Origin: Ceratotherium simum simum
Taxonomy: Eukaryota > Chordata > Mammalia > Perissodactyla > Rhinocerotidae
Direction of reading: 5' to 3'
Length of the DNA: 64,000 bases
NCBI RefSeq assembly: GCF_000283155.1
Contig: NW_004454229.1
Coordinates: 3,743,771 to 3,807,770, forward strand
This document shows, piece after piece, positions 23,001 to 38,000 of the stretch. A program made the position numbers and the translations under genes. The stretch's first letter is position 1. Each line of letters opens with the position of its first letter. Under the pieces are notes generated by a model. It worked only from the letters and a program-made list of their open reading frames with translations, was not told the origin of the DNA and did no database searches.

Positions 23001-26000
23001 AGGCTCTGATAATACCCCAGCAGGTTGGCTCTGGCAAAATAGTGTCTCCTGAGGGCAGTCCTTGTTAGGAAGAATAGAATGCTCTGGCGTACATCAAAAT
23101 GGTTCCTTTCCCCCTCCCCCTGTTGGAAGCATGAGGGAATTTTTCTCTGATACTCACTATGAGGACCTGGTGCAGCTCCTGGAGATAAAACTTTAAAAAG
23201 TGTGAGGTCCCCCTGGAGTTTTTAACTCATACTTGTTTACACTGAGCCCCAGGAGTCCATCAATTACAGTTCAGGTTTTCCTACCCCAGCACTGGTTCTG
23301 CTGATGGGTTTCTGCTCCAGTAAGTTGTGATTTTCTGTATTCACTTGTCTGTCTCTCCAATTTTGGGATCAGCAGTTTGCCTTGTGACCTCACTTCTTTG
23401 ACAGATCTAAGAAGAGTTGTTGATTTTTCAGTTTGTTCCGCGTTTTTATATTTGTTACGGTGGAGTGGTGACTTCTAAGCTTTTTACATGCCAGACCAGA
23501 AACTAGAAGTTATTAATTTTCATAATAATTCTATGAAAGTGAATATTATTATTCCCATCTTACAGATGAAGAAACAGGCTTAGCATTAGAGCTGGGCAGC
23601 CATGAGAATTGAGTTTTAGACAGTAGAGGTAATTGCACCATGTGGCAGAGGAATAGTAGAAGAATGGATATAGATATGATACACTAGATTTGGCTCAGAG
23701 GCAGTCAGTCGTGGGAACCTGGGAGTCCATGTCCAGTAGAGTGAATCTGTCAGAAGAATGGGATATTGGAATGAAGTGGTTTATACAGTGATAATTGAGG
23801 TAATGAGAATCCTTTATAATGAAGTTGGTTTTCTAAAAATATTTCATAGATCATATAAAGGCAGATTTCATATAGCACAACGGTGTTCTGCTAAATTAAC
23901 AAAAATGCTGAAGGTAGCAAAGCGTGTTTTTGATGTTCTGTGTCCTTTTTTCTATCCTCAATTGATGATTCCCCTTTCACCTTTCTTTTCTCCCTTGGGG
24001 CTCCCTGTCTAATCTTTCTTTCCGAATTCAAAATAAGAGATGGTTGTAATCTTTTATCATTGATAGTAAGATACCAATTCCTGTCTATTAATTAAGGCTA
24101 ATTGCAGTATAGTGGGATGTGTTTAATTTAACATTATCTCTGCTAGTCATTTGTATCCACTATGTTTCTTGCGTTTCACTGTGATATTTTTTAAAATGTA
24201 GAAGTAATAGCAGCAGATCTGGAGCTAAGAGGGCCGTGAAGCCATTGGTACTGATAAGTAATCCGTTCAGATTCATGGAGGCGCAAGGAGGTCCAAAAAA
24301 ACAGGACTCTTAAAAAAAGTAAAAAAGAAGATGGGGTACTAAAATCACACAGGAGAATCCAGTGGATTCAGCTGTAGAAAGTACACCTGCAATTAGATTT
24401 AAGTGAAATGTTCCAGTTTAAACAAGATTTATTTTGGATAGATAAGTTTTGGATAGAAAACCTAAAATTTTATTATACATTTTTAACAACATTTTTTCAA
24501 CATTAGTTGACATTAGCAAGACATGAGGTCATAACACTAATTTTTGTTCCAATACACTACCTTTGGTAGTAGTGTCTTACTAAACTGATTCTCAAGTGGA
24601 TCCTTTTTCAAACTTCACAACCTTCCCCTTTTATTCTCACTCCTTCCCCTATAAATCACTGAAATATTGACTTCTGAGCAGATTTTCATCCCATTTTGTT
24701 GACTCAAAATTGTTAGAAAGATTAGTTTATTATACTCTGGAGGTAATAGAATGGTGCCTCCAGAGTCTTGAATTATGTAGGATTATTTGTGTTATTGAGT
24801 GAAGTCTATTCTGCTTTTAATTCTTGTACCTACTTTTTATCATTTTTTTCTCTTTGTCTTTTCCCACTGTCAGATGGTTCTTCATCTGCTGTTAATATGT
24901 CTGCCCTTGCAGTACCTCTTCTTCTAATATTCTGCATATTATAAAACCAGATAATCAAGCTTGTCGTAATGTTTCCTAGCAGCTGCCAATAGAGACAGCC
25001 CAAAGGCAGTATCTATGAGTAAAGCAGCATTTTTATTTGTGAAGAAACTATTTGGGGATTTGGATACATGGGTACCTTGTATTTTTTTTTAAGTTTAAAT
25101 TTATTTTTAAAATTTCCTTGGCACAAATTTGCTTAAGTAAAGTTGATTTTAGCAGGAAGTCCATATGCATATGAGAGTAAAAAAATAGAGAAAGGGAAGG
25201 AACCGTCTTTAATGTTGAGTCAAGCTTATCAGTGTTGCATTTTTCACATGCGCATCCCCTCTTCCCCCCCCACTGCGTTTCATTATCTAGAATTTTCTCT
25301 CTTCCCTAGATTTTATTTCTCAAAATACTTTTTATTTATCCCTTAACACATGCTTTAATTAGCCAGGACTCCTTCTAAGGTCTAAGTTCCTAAGCTTGAT
25401 GTAATCTTTAGATTGATGAATACTTTCCCTTAGGCCCACAAATCCCTATAGGATCAGGGATAGAACTGCATTTCAATGTAACTGATTTCCTTGGTAATCT
25501 TCTGTATTCATTCATTCAAAAACACTAAGAAGGGGTCCGTTGTCAGATTGGGGTCCCTGATCAGATTGCCAAAGGTTTCCATGCCACAAAGAAGGTTAAG
25601 AATCTCCCAGAGGCAGTCTTTGAGTTGCAAGACATGAGGGCATATCACTGCTGCGAGAACAACAAAGCCTTTGGGGTTTGTGCCACAGTGTTCTGATAGG
25701 TGTGTGGTATAGGAATTCAGTTAAATTTTGCCATTGCAACACTATTAGGTAAGTTATCAGACCTCATTTAAGATTAGGTAGCATGAAATGGGGCCATTTT
25801 AAAATGGCTGAAATTCTGAAATCCATTGAGAAAATGAACTTGAAGTATAATTTCTTAGTCACAGATGAAAAACTTTTGTATCACGAGGAAAACGGCAACA
25901 TCATAATCTCAAAAAAAATGCTAAGACTGTGGGCTTTCAAACATTTTTTGGCAATTCATACTAAAAAATTTTACACCGTACTTCAGTTTATAAAAATGGA

Positions 26001-29000
26001 AACAATTTTCATATAACAGTGTTGACCCTTACTATATATTCTGTATGTTCTATTTCATTTTCTAAAAAGTCCTAGTTGTGACCCTCTAAAACCAATTTCA
26101 GAATCCACAATAGGTCATGACCTGCAGTTTAGAAAACACTCCAAGATATAGAGCCAAAAAGATAAGATTGTGAAATACATTTAAAATATTTTGCATGTCC
26201 GGTATCTCAAACAAGATCTCTTAGGAATCCAAACTTGCCTCTCTGTAAAAGAGCATTTTAGAGAAGTGGTTATGTGTTTATCCTGGGAATAGTCATTAAG
26301 ATGCTTGTGCCAGGTCCTTTACATTTATTATCTTTATTAAGGATTTTGGACTTTATCCTAGATCAGTGGAAAGCTAGCCACTAAAGGATTTTAAGTGGGA
26401 TGGTGGGGGGGTGACTATATAAATTGGATTTGCATTTAAAAAGTCTCTGAGAACAAATTGGAAGGGGATAGTGGTTATGGGAAAACTAGTTAGGAAGCCA
26501 CTGCATTAGCGGATATTGTTGGGTAGGGTGTTGGCAATAGAGATGAAGAGTTATGAATTCTGTTGATAATTGAGACAAAAACAGCAGAATTTAGTAATGG
26601 ATTATATGGAAAGAATATCCAGGAGATTAGGATAGAAACATCAACAACCAATTGTTTTGGGAGAAGATTGGCTGTGAAGTGGTATAGGAATAGGGCAATA
26701 AGGGGATGAGGAATTGAAGGTGGATTAGTTTGTTTTAGTGAAAAAGACTTGATTATGTTTATAAGCTGATGAGAAGGATCCAGCGAAAAGAAGAGGTTGA
26801 ATAGGGAGAGCAGCAAAAATCTATAGTGTAAGGATTCTGACAAGGTGGAAACAGATGGAATCCAAACAGAGGTAGTAGGCTTGGCCTACATAAAAGAAAA
26901 TAAAATCTTTAAAATTATTTTTTAATAATTAAGTATTAGGTAATACATTCATGTGGTCAAATTCTACAAGAGTACAGTTGAAACATCTTACTTGTGTTCT
27001 CCAGCCACTCAGTTCCACATCCCATAGGCAACTAATGTTAATGTTTTTGTGGATCCTTCTAGAGATTTTATACACATGTGCAAATACAAATAGTCCTCCC
27101 CCACCCCTTTATACAAAAAATAGCCCACTATACACACAATTCTAGACCTTGGTTTTTTTTTTCCACTTAGTGTATCTTCAAGCTATTTCCCTATCAGTAC
27201 ATAAAAAGTTTCATTCTTCTCTAGGGCTGCATAGTATTCATTGTATGTACTATTATTTATTTATCCAGTTCCCTATTTGATGGACATTTAGGTTGTTACC
27301 ATTCTTTTGATAGTGCCTCTATTTTAACAAGATGGAAAGACTAAATGGAGATATGTACACATGTGGGCAGGGCTGTTGGTTCATTCTAGAAGTTAAGGGG
27401 CCCAAATGATCTAGGTGCAGAGAGCTAGAATGGTCCATTTTGGGGCCAGCAAATGGAAATTGAATATTTAGGTTAAAGAGCTGATATGTGGAGACTTACT
27501 TGGTCAAATGAACAGGAATTATACCTTACCTAGGGAAATCTAGCTGGGTCAGTAAACTAGATGGAGGTGAAGAGTCACTGGACCAAAGTTGGAGATAACA
27601 GCCAGGAGAATTCCTGAAACTGTGTGTTTTGTCAGTCAAGAGTCACTTTCAGTAGTCACCTTTTAATAACGAAGAATTAGGCCTACTTTTGGTAGCCTTA
27701 AACTGGGACCCTTCATTCAAGGGTAAATGGATCTATCCCATCTGGAGGGCAAGGAGCCCTTTTTAGGGCAAAGAATGTGTTTTGGGTTCAGAAACTCTCT
27801 AAGAAGATATTTCCACAGAATTGCCTAATTTCCAAAGAATTTCAGTTTTCTACCAGTGTTTATCAGTTATAGAACTTGTAATTGTAACCTAAAATAGAAA
27901 AATTGGTTAAGCCTAAATTATAAATTTGTTTGCAGAATTACTTAAGGCGCCTTCAAATGGTTATAATTTTTTCAACAATTTTAGTGGGTCTGTGATGTCA
28001 CTCACACTGTTAGGTATCACGGGCCAAGTATAAGATACATACAAACATGAAACAGTACCAAGTCATGGGCACAACAGGTGCTACAGGAGGCTTGAGGTGC
28101 GAGAGCTAACTTTCGGTTAGAGTTGTCTGAGAGGGCTTCTTGTGGGACTGGTGTTCAAGTATCAAAAATCAAGACTTCCCTTATCCCCTTGTTTGGATTT
28201 TTTCCTTATATTCCTTCAAATGGTTTTTCTGTTTCTCTGGCAACCATCTAAGTTCACATAAGTGTTTCTTAACCCTTTCTTTGTTTAATAACTCTTGAGA
28301 AGCTGAAAACTATAAACCATAAATCCTCTTCCTAGAAAGATGCACAGAATTTTGCATGCAATTTCAAGGAATTTGTGTACAGTCACGTGCCACGTAACGA
28401 CGTTTCAGTCAAGGACGAACCGCATATACAGACAGTGGTCCCATAAGATTAGTGCCGTATAGACTAGGTGTGTCATAGGCTATGCCATCTAGGTTTGTGT
28501 AAGTACACTCTATGATCGCACAGCAAAGAAATCAACTAACGACGCATTTCTCTAAACATTTCCCCATTGTTAAGGGATGCGTGACTGTACTCGCTTAAGC
28601 CCTGGACTTCAGATTAACAACCTCTGGTCTGTTATCTCAAACTTCTGTTCCTACCTGCTTTCATTGCCTTCTTCAATGTATCTTGTCTACACTGCCAGGT
28701 AACCTGTTAAAATACAACTTCTATGTTATACTTCTTCAGTGATTCCTCAATAGCTGCCATTTAATATAAAAGCCAAATCTGTAAGAATATTTGATTTCCT
28801 CTACTCCTGGAAATTTGACTGAATGGATGTGACAGGTCACATAGCTATTTTGTAACACCAGACAATTTTCTTTTCTTTTCTTTTCTTTTGTGAGGAAGAT
28901 CGGCCCTGAGCTAACATCTGCCAATCCTCCTCTTTTTGCTGAGGAAGACTGGCCCTGGGCTAACATCCATGCCCATCTTCCTCCACTTTACATGGGACAC

Positions 29001-32000
29001 CGCCACAGCATGCCTTGACAAGCGGTGCGTCGGTGCGCGCCTAGGATCTGAACCGGCAAACCCCAGGCCGCCGCAGCAGAACACGCGCACTTAACTGCTT
29101 GCGCCACTGGGCCAGCCCCCAGACAATTTTCTTGACTTATGGTACATAGCATGTTCTGTCATTGGATTTCATTACGTAATTCTAAACTGAGAATGGTTTG
29201 TGCGCTTTAAAAAGATATTTTGAAATTTGTTAACAATCTATCCTTTTTCTTTACTTTTATACTTTTAAGTATAAAAAAGTTAATTTCCACTGATTTGTAT
29301 ATCGTTGCATTCCAAGTTGCATTGTTGAAACTAAATATTGCTTAGGTAATAGTAGGACCCTATATACAAGGGACTCTCAAAAGAAAATTAGACTAAAAAC
29401 ATATATATATGTATTTTTTGACTGATTCACTATATCTTAAAAATGAAGTTAATGTATGCTACAACACGGATGAACCTCAAATAATTATGCTAAGTGAAAG
29501 AAGCCAGACACAAACGGTCATGTAGTCTATGATTCCATTTATATGAAATATCCAGAATAGGTAAGTCCATAGAAACAGGTGGTAGCCAGAGGCTGAGGAA
29601 AAGGGGGAATGGGTCGTAACTACCTAGGGGAGACAGAGTTTCATTTTGGAGTGATGAAAGGGTTTTGGAAGTAGTTAGAGTAGTGGTTGCACAGCATTGT
29701 GAATATACTAAAGGCCACTGAATTGTTCTCTTTAAATTGGTTAATTTTATGTGATATGAATTTCACCTCTATTTTAAAAAAGTAGAGTTAGACTCAGCTG
29801 TGAAAGTCATGTTTTTAGCAGAATTAAATAGGCATTGTGACTTGTCTCTATTTTGCTTTCATTTTTCTGTTCAGCTTATAAATTGGATTTTCTAACAATA
29901 ACTTTTAAAATTAGCTACTTAGTGACACCAACTTTATAAGGTTTTCTTTCCTTTTTTATAGTAAATTGCAAGTTAAATGCAGTTACTTAGAAATGAAAAT
30001 TATAACTCATATTTTCAATACTCTGTTGCAACCACAGTTAACATTTCAGTGTATATTTCCATACAGTTTTTTCCAATGTAAAATATTTTTAAATGCATGT
30101 GTAATAGTACTCTCTAATATTTTTGCATCCTTTTAATTTTTACTTAATGTCATTTTATAAGCATTTTCTCATGTTGCCACAATTTTTAGAGCTCTAATTT
30201 TTAAAAGCTGTTAAGGGCTGGCCCCGTGGCTTAGCGGTTAAGTACGTGCGCTCTGCTGCTGGCGGCCCGGGTTCGGATCCCAGGCGCACACCGACGCACC
30301 GCTTCTCCGGCCATGCTGAGGCTGCGTCCCATGTACAGCAACTAGAAGGATGTGCAGCTATGACATACAACAATCTACTGGGGCTTTGGGGGGAAAATAA
30401 ATAAATAAAATCTTTAAAAGCCGTTAAATAATCCGTTAAGTCTGTATTATTCTCCTGTACATTTAGGTTATTTCTTGATATTCCAAGGTAAGTTTTCTTG
30501 ATTCCTGGTGGTGGTAGAGGAGATGATGAGATGTGTTTCATTATCTAGAAATTGTGCCAGGGAGCATTTTATGAAAAAGTAGTGTGCTGACAGTTTCGGT
30601 TGAAAATAAGTTACAAATAGCTGGCTGGTGAGTAGATAGCCTTGCTCAGAACAACTTTACATTTGGATTCTAAGATTAATAACTCTCCAGTAATCTTAAC
30701 TTTTGTTTTATTTACATTTGTACTACCAAGGTCAAGTTAGGATGCTTTTTTTTTTTTTTTTGAGGTGCATTGCCAAAAGGACTTAAGCACTCTAAATTCC
30801 ATATTCTGCTAGTCTCCATTTCTCTTACTAGTTAAAACAGTTTCCTGATGTCCTGACCTGGAATTGAGCTCGAGGAAGAATCTAAAGACTAAACCTGATT
30901 TTTCACTTCCAGACTTGTAAGTGCTGATGTTTGGCATAATCTGAGTAGTCTAGTAGACAGATACCAGCATCTCACTACTCATTTAGTATAGCTCAACGTT
31001 GAGATCCAGGGCATTGTCGGTATCTGTGTCTTAAAGAGGATCATCATAAGACAACTGTAATTTTTCTTGTTTCCTATGTTAGGGTATGTTACATGAAACA
31101 ACACAAACAATTAGAAGGCAAGCATTAGGAATATGATATTGAATGACTAGTGCATTAGAAAATAGGAACCACCTATGTAGAAGCTGCCACAGCTGATCTG
31201 ACTAGAGGATGTAGCAAATGTCCTTGGTCAGACTAATTTTAGGCCTCCTCAGGAGACCCTGGTTGCTTCAGATAAGCAGTATTATAAGATCCTTATTCTT
31301 TTCACCTCCATCCTAAAATATTTCACTAAGCTTCTAGGAAAAATACCACAATAAAATGTAGGCGTTTTCAAAACAATTTTCAACAAATGGTGCTGGGACA
31401 CCTGCATGTCCACATACAAAGAATGAAGTTGGACCACATACAAAGAATGGAAGTTAATGGTTCATCTACCTAAATATAAGAGCTAAAACTATAAAACTCT
31501 TAGAAAATATAGGAGTAAGTCTTCATGACCTTGGATTAGGTAAAGCCTTCCTAGATATGATACCAAAAGCACAAGTGATGAAAAAATAAATAAGACAGAT
31601 ATCATCAAAATAAAAAACTTGTGCTTCAAAGGACACCAATAGGAAAATAAAAAGACAACCTATAGAATACAAGAAAATATTTGCAAATCATTTATCTGAT
31701 GAGGGACTGATGTCTGGGATATATAAAGAACTCTTAGAACTCAATAAACAAAACCCAATTTTAAAAAGGGTAAAGAATCTGAATAGTCAGTTCTCCAAAG
31801 AAGACATACAAATGGCCAGTTAGCACATGAAAAGATGCTTTACATCATTTGCTATCAGGGAAATGCAAATCAAAACCACTAGGGTGACTGTAATAAAAAA
31901 GACAGAAAATAAGATTTGGCAATGATGTGGAGAGATTGGAAGGAACCCTCATACACTGCTGGTGGGAGTGCAAAATCGTGCAAGTGCTTTGGAAAACATT

Positions 32001-35000
32001 TTGGCAGTTCCTCAAAAGACTGAACATAGAGCTATCATATGACCCAGCAATTCTGCTCCTAGGTGTATATCCTAGAGAAATGAAAACGTACGTCCACACA
32101 ATCTTGTACACAAATGCTCATAGCAGGATATTCATGATAGCCCCAAACTGGAAACAACTGAAATATCCATCAGCTGATGGATGGCTAAACAAAATGTGGT
32201 ATATACATACAATGCAGTATTATTCAGCAATAAAAAGGAATGAGGTTCTGATACATACTACAACATGGTGAACTTTGAAAACCTGCTGTTTTAGGCCTCC
32301 AAAGACCACATTAGTATGATTCCATTTATATGAAACGTCCAGAATAGGCAAATCTATAGAGACAGAAAGCAGATTAGTGGTTGCCTGGGGCTGGGGAATT
32401 TAGGGAGAAATGGGGGAATGACTGCTAATGGGTATGGGTTTTTTAGGGGAGTGGGGCGGAGATGATGAAAATGTTCTAAAATTGTAATGATGGTTGCATA
32501 ACTCTGTGAACATACTAACAACCATTGAATTGTGTACTTTAAATGGGTTAGTTATATTGTGTGAATTATAATGGGGTGGTTTTCCACTTAGCCTTAAAAA
32601 CTTTTAGAAGCCAATATACTTCCTAAAGAGTTAGTTTTGCAAAATTCTGACAACTAAAGTTCAGCAGTCTTTGGAGGAGATTAATTTTTATTGGTGATGT
32701 TAGCCCTGGTCCTTCAAAAAATAACTTTAGAAAAAAAGGAGGAGCGTGTCTGTTAGAGAACTTAGTGCAGTAAATGCAATACCAGACTTCCTGAGCTCCA
32801 AAGCCAACCCTTGGCTGCTACAGACATATTCTTTTTAGAATTAATACCTTTTTAAAAAACTCTCATCTTTTAACTCCTTAAAGGCTATGTGTATTCTGAC
32901 TCTTGGTTTTGCAAAGAATTCTTGGGCTTATTAATCCTAGCTTTCAAATACGACTTGTATTTGCATCTTCCATTTAAGGATGAAAGGCAAAATTTTTGAA
33001 ATGTGTGTTCTTATTCTTTGAGCTGGTAAAATTCAAAGATAGGATGCTTAAATGAGAAAAATTCTAGTATATTTTGGCTATAGCAAAGAAATGGTTCCAA
33101 CAACAACTCATGTATTAAGAGGAATATCTCTTAGCCTACAACTAACCTGGAGATCTGCCTCACTGGTAAGCAATTCTTTGTCGGTAAGTGGTTGTCATTT
33201 CCCCTCTGGAAACCAGTTTGCTTGGTGAGAAGGAAAGAGTAGTCTAATTTAGGAAAGAAAATGGTGGTGGTGCTTAGGAGACTCTTGTTTTAGACAAAAT
33301 TAATTCAGAGGAAAGATGCTTTATTTTAATAATACACATGGATTAGAATCAGAAAGCTGTCAATGAACCAAGGCAGCCACTCTCCCATTTCTCTTACCCA
33401 GGGCTTCAGCGTTTTTCATTTGTGAGCTCTCCTAATGACTGCTTCACTCAGCATTTCTAATCTGTCTTACATACCATCAGTTTTCTCATAACCTCAATTT
33501 ACATATGCCTCTTATTTGCTGCTTGATGACCTTTCAGGTCACTTGATTCAGTTTTCCAATTCTAATTCTAAAGAAAGAATCTGATTGGTTCAACCTCTCT
33601 TCACCAGTCAGGAGGTGCAAGTCATCAAATGTTGGCTAGCCTATGGGTCCACTGGAATGCATGCCTGTCGCAGAAGTTGCCAGGTCCTGGGCAGTTTGGG
33701 GATAGTAGGATCTGTGAGTGAGGTAGTTATCTTTTCTTGTTTATTCCCTCTGTGTGCCGCTACTATAAGGGATTTAAGCTTCATAAGGATAGAGACCTTA
33801 CCTTATCTGTCTTGGTCACCACTATATCCCGTTTGCCTAAAAGAGTCTCTGAAATGTGGTTAGGTGTTCAAGAAATTGATGCTTAGGCTCAAAATGTGAC
33901 CTTGATTTCATTTGTCTTGAGCTTTAGGTGGATGAATAAGCTTATCTAATGATTTGCTAATGCTGAGTGCCTGTGGTGATAATGCCTACCAGCCCTCCCC
34001 CAGTTAGGATAATGTATATAACCCTGTAGCCAGCGCTGGTGGTCTAGGGGTTAAGATTCAGTGCTCTCACTGCAGTGGCCTGGGTCATTTCCCGGTCAGA
34101 GAACCAAACCACTTGTCTATCCGTTGTCATACTGTGGCGGCTGCGTGTTGCTGGGATGCTGAAAGCTATGCCACCAGTATTTCAAATACCAGCAGGGTCA
34201 CCCATGATGGACAAGTTTCAGCGGATCTTCCAGACTAAGACAGACAAGGAAGAAGGACCTGGCCACCCGCTTCTGAAAAATTGGCCACGAAAACCCTATG
34301 AATAGCAGTGGAGCACTGTCTGATACAGCGCCGGAGGGTGAGAGGATGGTGCAAAAAGACCAGGCAGGGTTCTACTCTGCTGTGCACAGGTCTCTAAGAG
34401 TCAGATTCAATTCGATGGCACTGAGAAACAACAACAATGTATAACCTTGTATAGTAAGTGCTCGGTGAATATTTTATGCAATGAATGAAAGAAGCCAACT
34501 TTTTCATTTCTTTTAAAAAAAGCGGACAAATGCCAAACCACCTCCCTGGAAGCAGTGCTCTTTTTCCATCAGATCACTCTGGTTTATATCACTTTTTCAT
34601 TAAATATAACATCATATCATTTGTCAGTATCATAGATGGGATGTTGACTTTTTTTCCCTTTCTATGTGTAATTGTTATCCTTTATGGTTCAGGAACTGCA
34701 TTAATACTAATCTTTGGGGTTTTTTGTTTATTTGGGTTGGGTTTTTTTTGGTCAAGATTCATTGAACATCAGAGTTAGAATTTGCATTGAAACCATCTAT
34801 TCCAAATCCTCCATTTTATGGCCTTAAGTTTCAGTCTGGCAAAATTCAGAGAAAACATTCCCAGTAGGAGACTGCAGCTTGGGAGGGGGTGGTGCCAGCA
34901 GCAGCTTGTAAGGCTGTAAGGAGAAAATCAGAAGAGCTGACTCTTATTTCCTACTGGAGGAAAGGATACAGCTTTTGGTGACAAGCTGCATTCTTTAGCA

Positions 35001-38000
35001 GTGACTTTATTTTTCCTTCACCGCAAACCAGACTTGTACTATTTCCAGCCTCAGCACATTATTTAGGCACTTCCCCACTGCATTGTTTTAGTTTCTGAAA
35101 TTGTATCATATTCCCTAAATTGGGTCCAACTTTTAATGCAGTGCCTTTCAGATAGACATGTTCACTCTTTGATCTGTTTCTGTCTTTCTTGACTTGTAAA
35201 CTCCCTGAGATTGAGGCCTATTGTATTTTTCGCAACATTCCTCATTTTATAAATGCTTCATTATATATTAACAAACAACTGGAATACGTCAGAGGTTTTT
35301 CTCATCAGAAGGTCAGACCTTACTTTTTTGTGTGACTGACCCTGTCTTTTCCCTTTGCTCTGCCTCAGCATATTTCCTAATCCTTTGTTCCTTTTCTATT
35401 CTACCCTCTTCCATGATGCTGCATTTCTTTTCCTAACACACATTTTAATTTTACATTATTCCTTTTCTTTAAGGCAAATAAATGCTTTTCCTTGGATTCT
35501 TTTGTTTTATTGTTGTTATTGTTTTGCGAGAAGACTTATGTGGAAAATTAAAGAAAGCATTAAGGAGAAAAGAATTGTTTAAATTTGTTTGAAATATATT
35601 TGCTTCTCTTATTGTGAATTCCCCCTTTCTCAAAATTTAAACTCACAGGGCAAGTACATGTGTGTCTCCTATCAACACTGAGGAAATGGTAGTTAGATAA
35701 CATTTATAAGACATTTAAGTAGGTGATGGGGATAAAGGGAAGGGGGGAAGTCAGAGGAATCAGGAAGAATGAGATGTCTACCTTGGATGACTAGTGATGT
35801 CATTATAGGAAGGCCCAGATATCAAGCCCCTATCTTGGTGTAGGTACTTTACTTACATTTTCTTAGTTGTTCCTTACAACGCTCTTTTAAGACAGGTATT
35901 CTATTAATTTCTGATGAGAAACCTTAGGCTTAGAGGTATTAAGTAACTTAGCTATGGTCAAATATCTGATAAGTCCGAGAGCTGAAATTCCATGAAATGT
36001 CGTTGTTCTTTCTTCTGTACTTCTTTATCATTAACCTAGATAGTGGGCATAGAAATTCTGAGTTTGAGAAAGGTTGTAGAAGTAGAAAGAGATATTTAGC
36101 TTGGTTTTGGACATATTGAAGTTCTTGTGGGATGGGTAGGTAGAAATTTGAAAGAGGTGATAAACCAGGTATTGTCCCTTGGAGAAGGAATGTTGGTTGT
36201 AATTTGTATTGAGTTTTCATTTTTGGTTTTATTGTGGCTTAATCCAAATCATTAGCAATTTTTTCATAACATGGTTACAAAATCCTGATATGAATATCTG
36301 ACATGGATTCCAAGAACATACTTTGATTTAAATCATTCAGTTATCCAGTAATGTTTATGGAGTTCCTACTACATGCCAGATACTGTGCAGAGTAAATAGT
36401 ATACATTGGTAAGCAAAACAGACACAGTCCCTGCCCTTATCATGCTTATAGCCTAATGGTGTGGGAGTACATTAATCAAATAATCGTGAAGATAATCACA
36501 CACCTTTTTAGCCCAAGCACAAAATACCTCATGAATTATATTCATAGAATAGAGGTGAGGGCAGCCAATTGAACCACCCTTGAAGGTGCCAGCATTTATA
36601 TTAATTATCAATTTAATACTTGAGTGATTTAGATTTTCATAAACTGATTCATAGTATTCCTTTCTGTATTAAGCGCCCTTGTATGTTGGGAATGATTAAT
36701 TTGTAAGCATTATTTTCCACAGGTCTTCAAAATCATATTTAGTGTTCACATTTGGGGGGGAACAGTGGAGGTAGGTGTCCTTATTATCAATCATTCTTAA
36801 AGAATATACATAGCAAAACAAAAACAACTTTATAATCCCGATGTTGTGGCATGTACACTAGCTTTATTAAGTATTTAACAATTGGCTAGGGGTTCCAGGA
36901 AATTTAAAGAAACACTGAAATGAAAGGAAACACTGGAGTAAGTTAATGGGTGACTATTTTTAACTATTAGTAGGTAACATTTTTAGTGGACCATTTATTC
37001 ATCTATCCATTCAGTGAGAAGCAAAAACAGACATAATTCCTATCATGGATCTTACAGTCTGGTAGGGAGGACAAACATTCAAATTATAACTAAATGTAAA
37101 ATTACAACTATGACAGATGCTGTGAAGGAAACTTACTTGGTGTATAAGAGCCTGTAATAGAGAATGGTTAGTAGGGAAGGTTTTTGAGAAAGTAGAAGTT
37201 GAACTGAGCTCTGAAGGAAGAAAAGGAGGTATATAAGCAGTGGTGATGGGGGAGAGTATTCTCATGCAGAGAGTACAGTAGGTGCCAAGACTTCATGTAG
37301 GAGAAAACAGGTTCTTTAAAGGATCTGAAAGAAGGCCCGTGGGGCTAGACAGCAGTGAGTGAGTTGTTAGATGAGGGAGGAGAGGTAGGTACATAGGTAG
37401 GTTATCAGACTATGTAGGGCTTTGGGGGTCTTGTGAAGGACTTGAGCCTCCATCCTAAGAGCAGTGGGTAGCTATTGAAGGATTTTTTAGGTGTGTGAGA
37501 GGAGGGTATAGGGTTGGATTTGTTTTGAAAGGATTGCTCTAACTTCTTCTGGGTACAGAACGAATTGCGATTTTGCTAGCTAATATTGCATACCAGGGAA
37601 GAAATGGGAGCTTAGACTGGAATATTGGGAGTAGACATGGAAAGAAATGAACAGATTCGGTCAGTATTTCAATAGAAAATAAATTCACTGGAACTTGGTG
37701 ATATTGAATATGAGGAGGGTAAGGGAGAGGAAGGAGCCAAGAATGTCTGTCTTACAGAACTAGGAAGATGATCATGTCATTCACTGAGACATGGAAACCT
37801 AAAAGAGGACCAGATTTTAGAGAGGAGTTCATTTTTGGACATGTTGCATTTGAGGTACTTTTGGAACATCGAATTGGAACTGTCAAGTAGAGCCTGGAGT
37901 TTAAAAGGGAGATCTAGACTGGAATATAAATTTGGGAATCATCTATATCTAGGTGGTAATTTTAGCTGTCAACATGGATATAGTTATTAGGTGAAGAGTA

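Noticed and set aside
34033..34102. tRNA-Glu gene
   Set aside because: The acceptor stem is not closed, the anticodon stem has mismatches and the B-box region is damaged. It continues into a SINE body with target duplications, so it is a SINE head.
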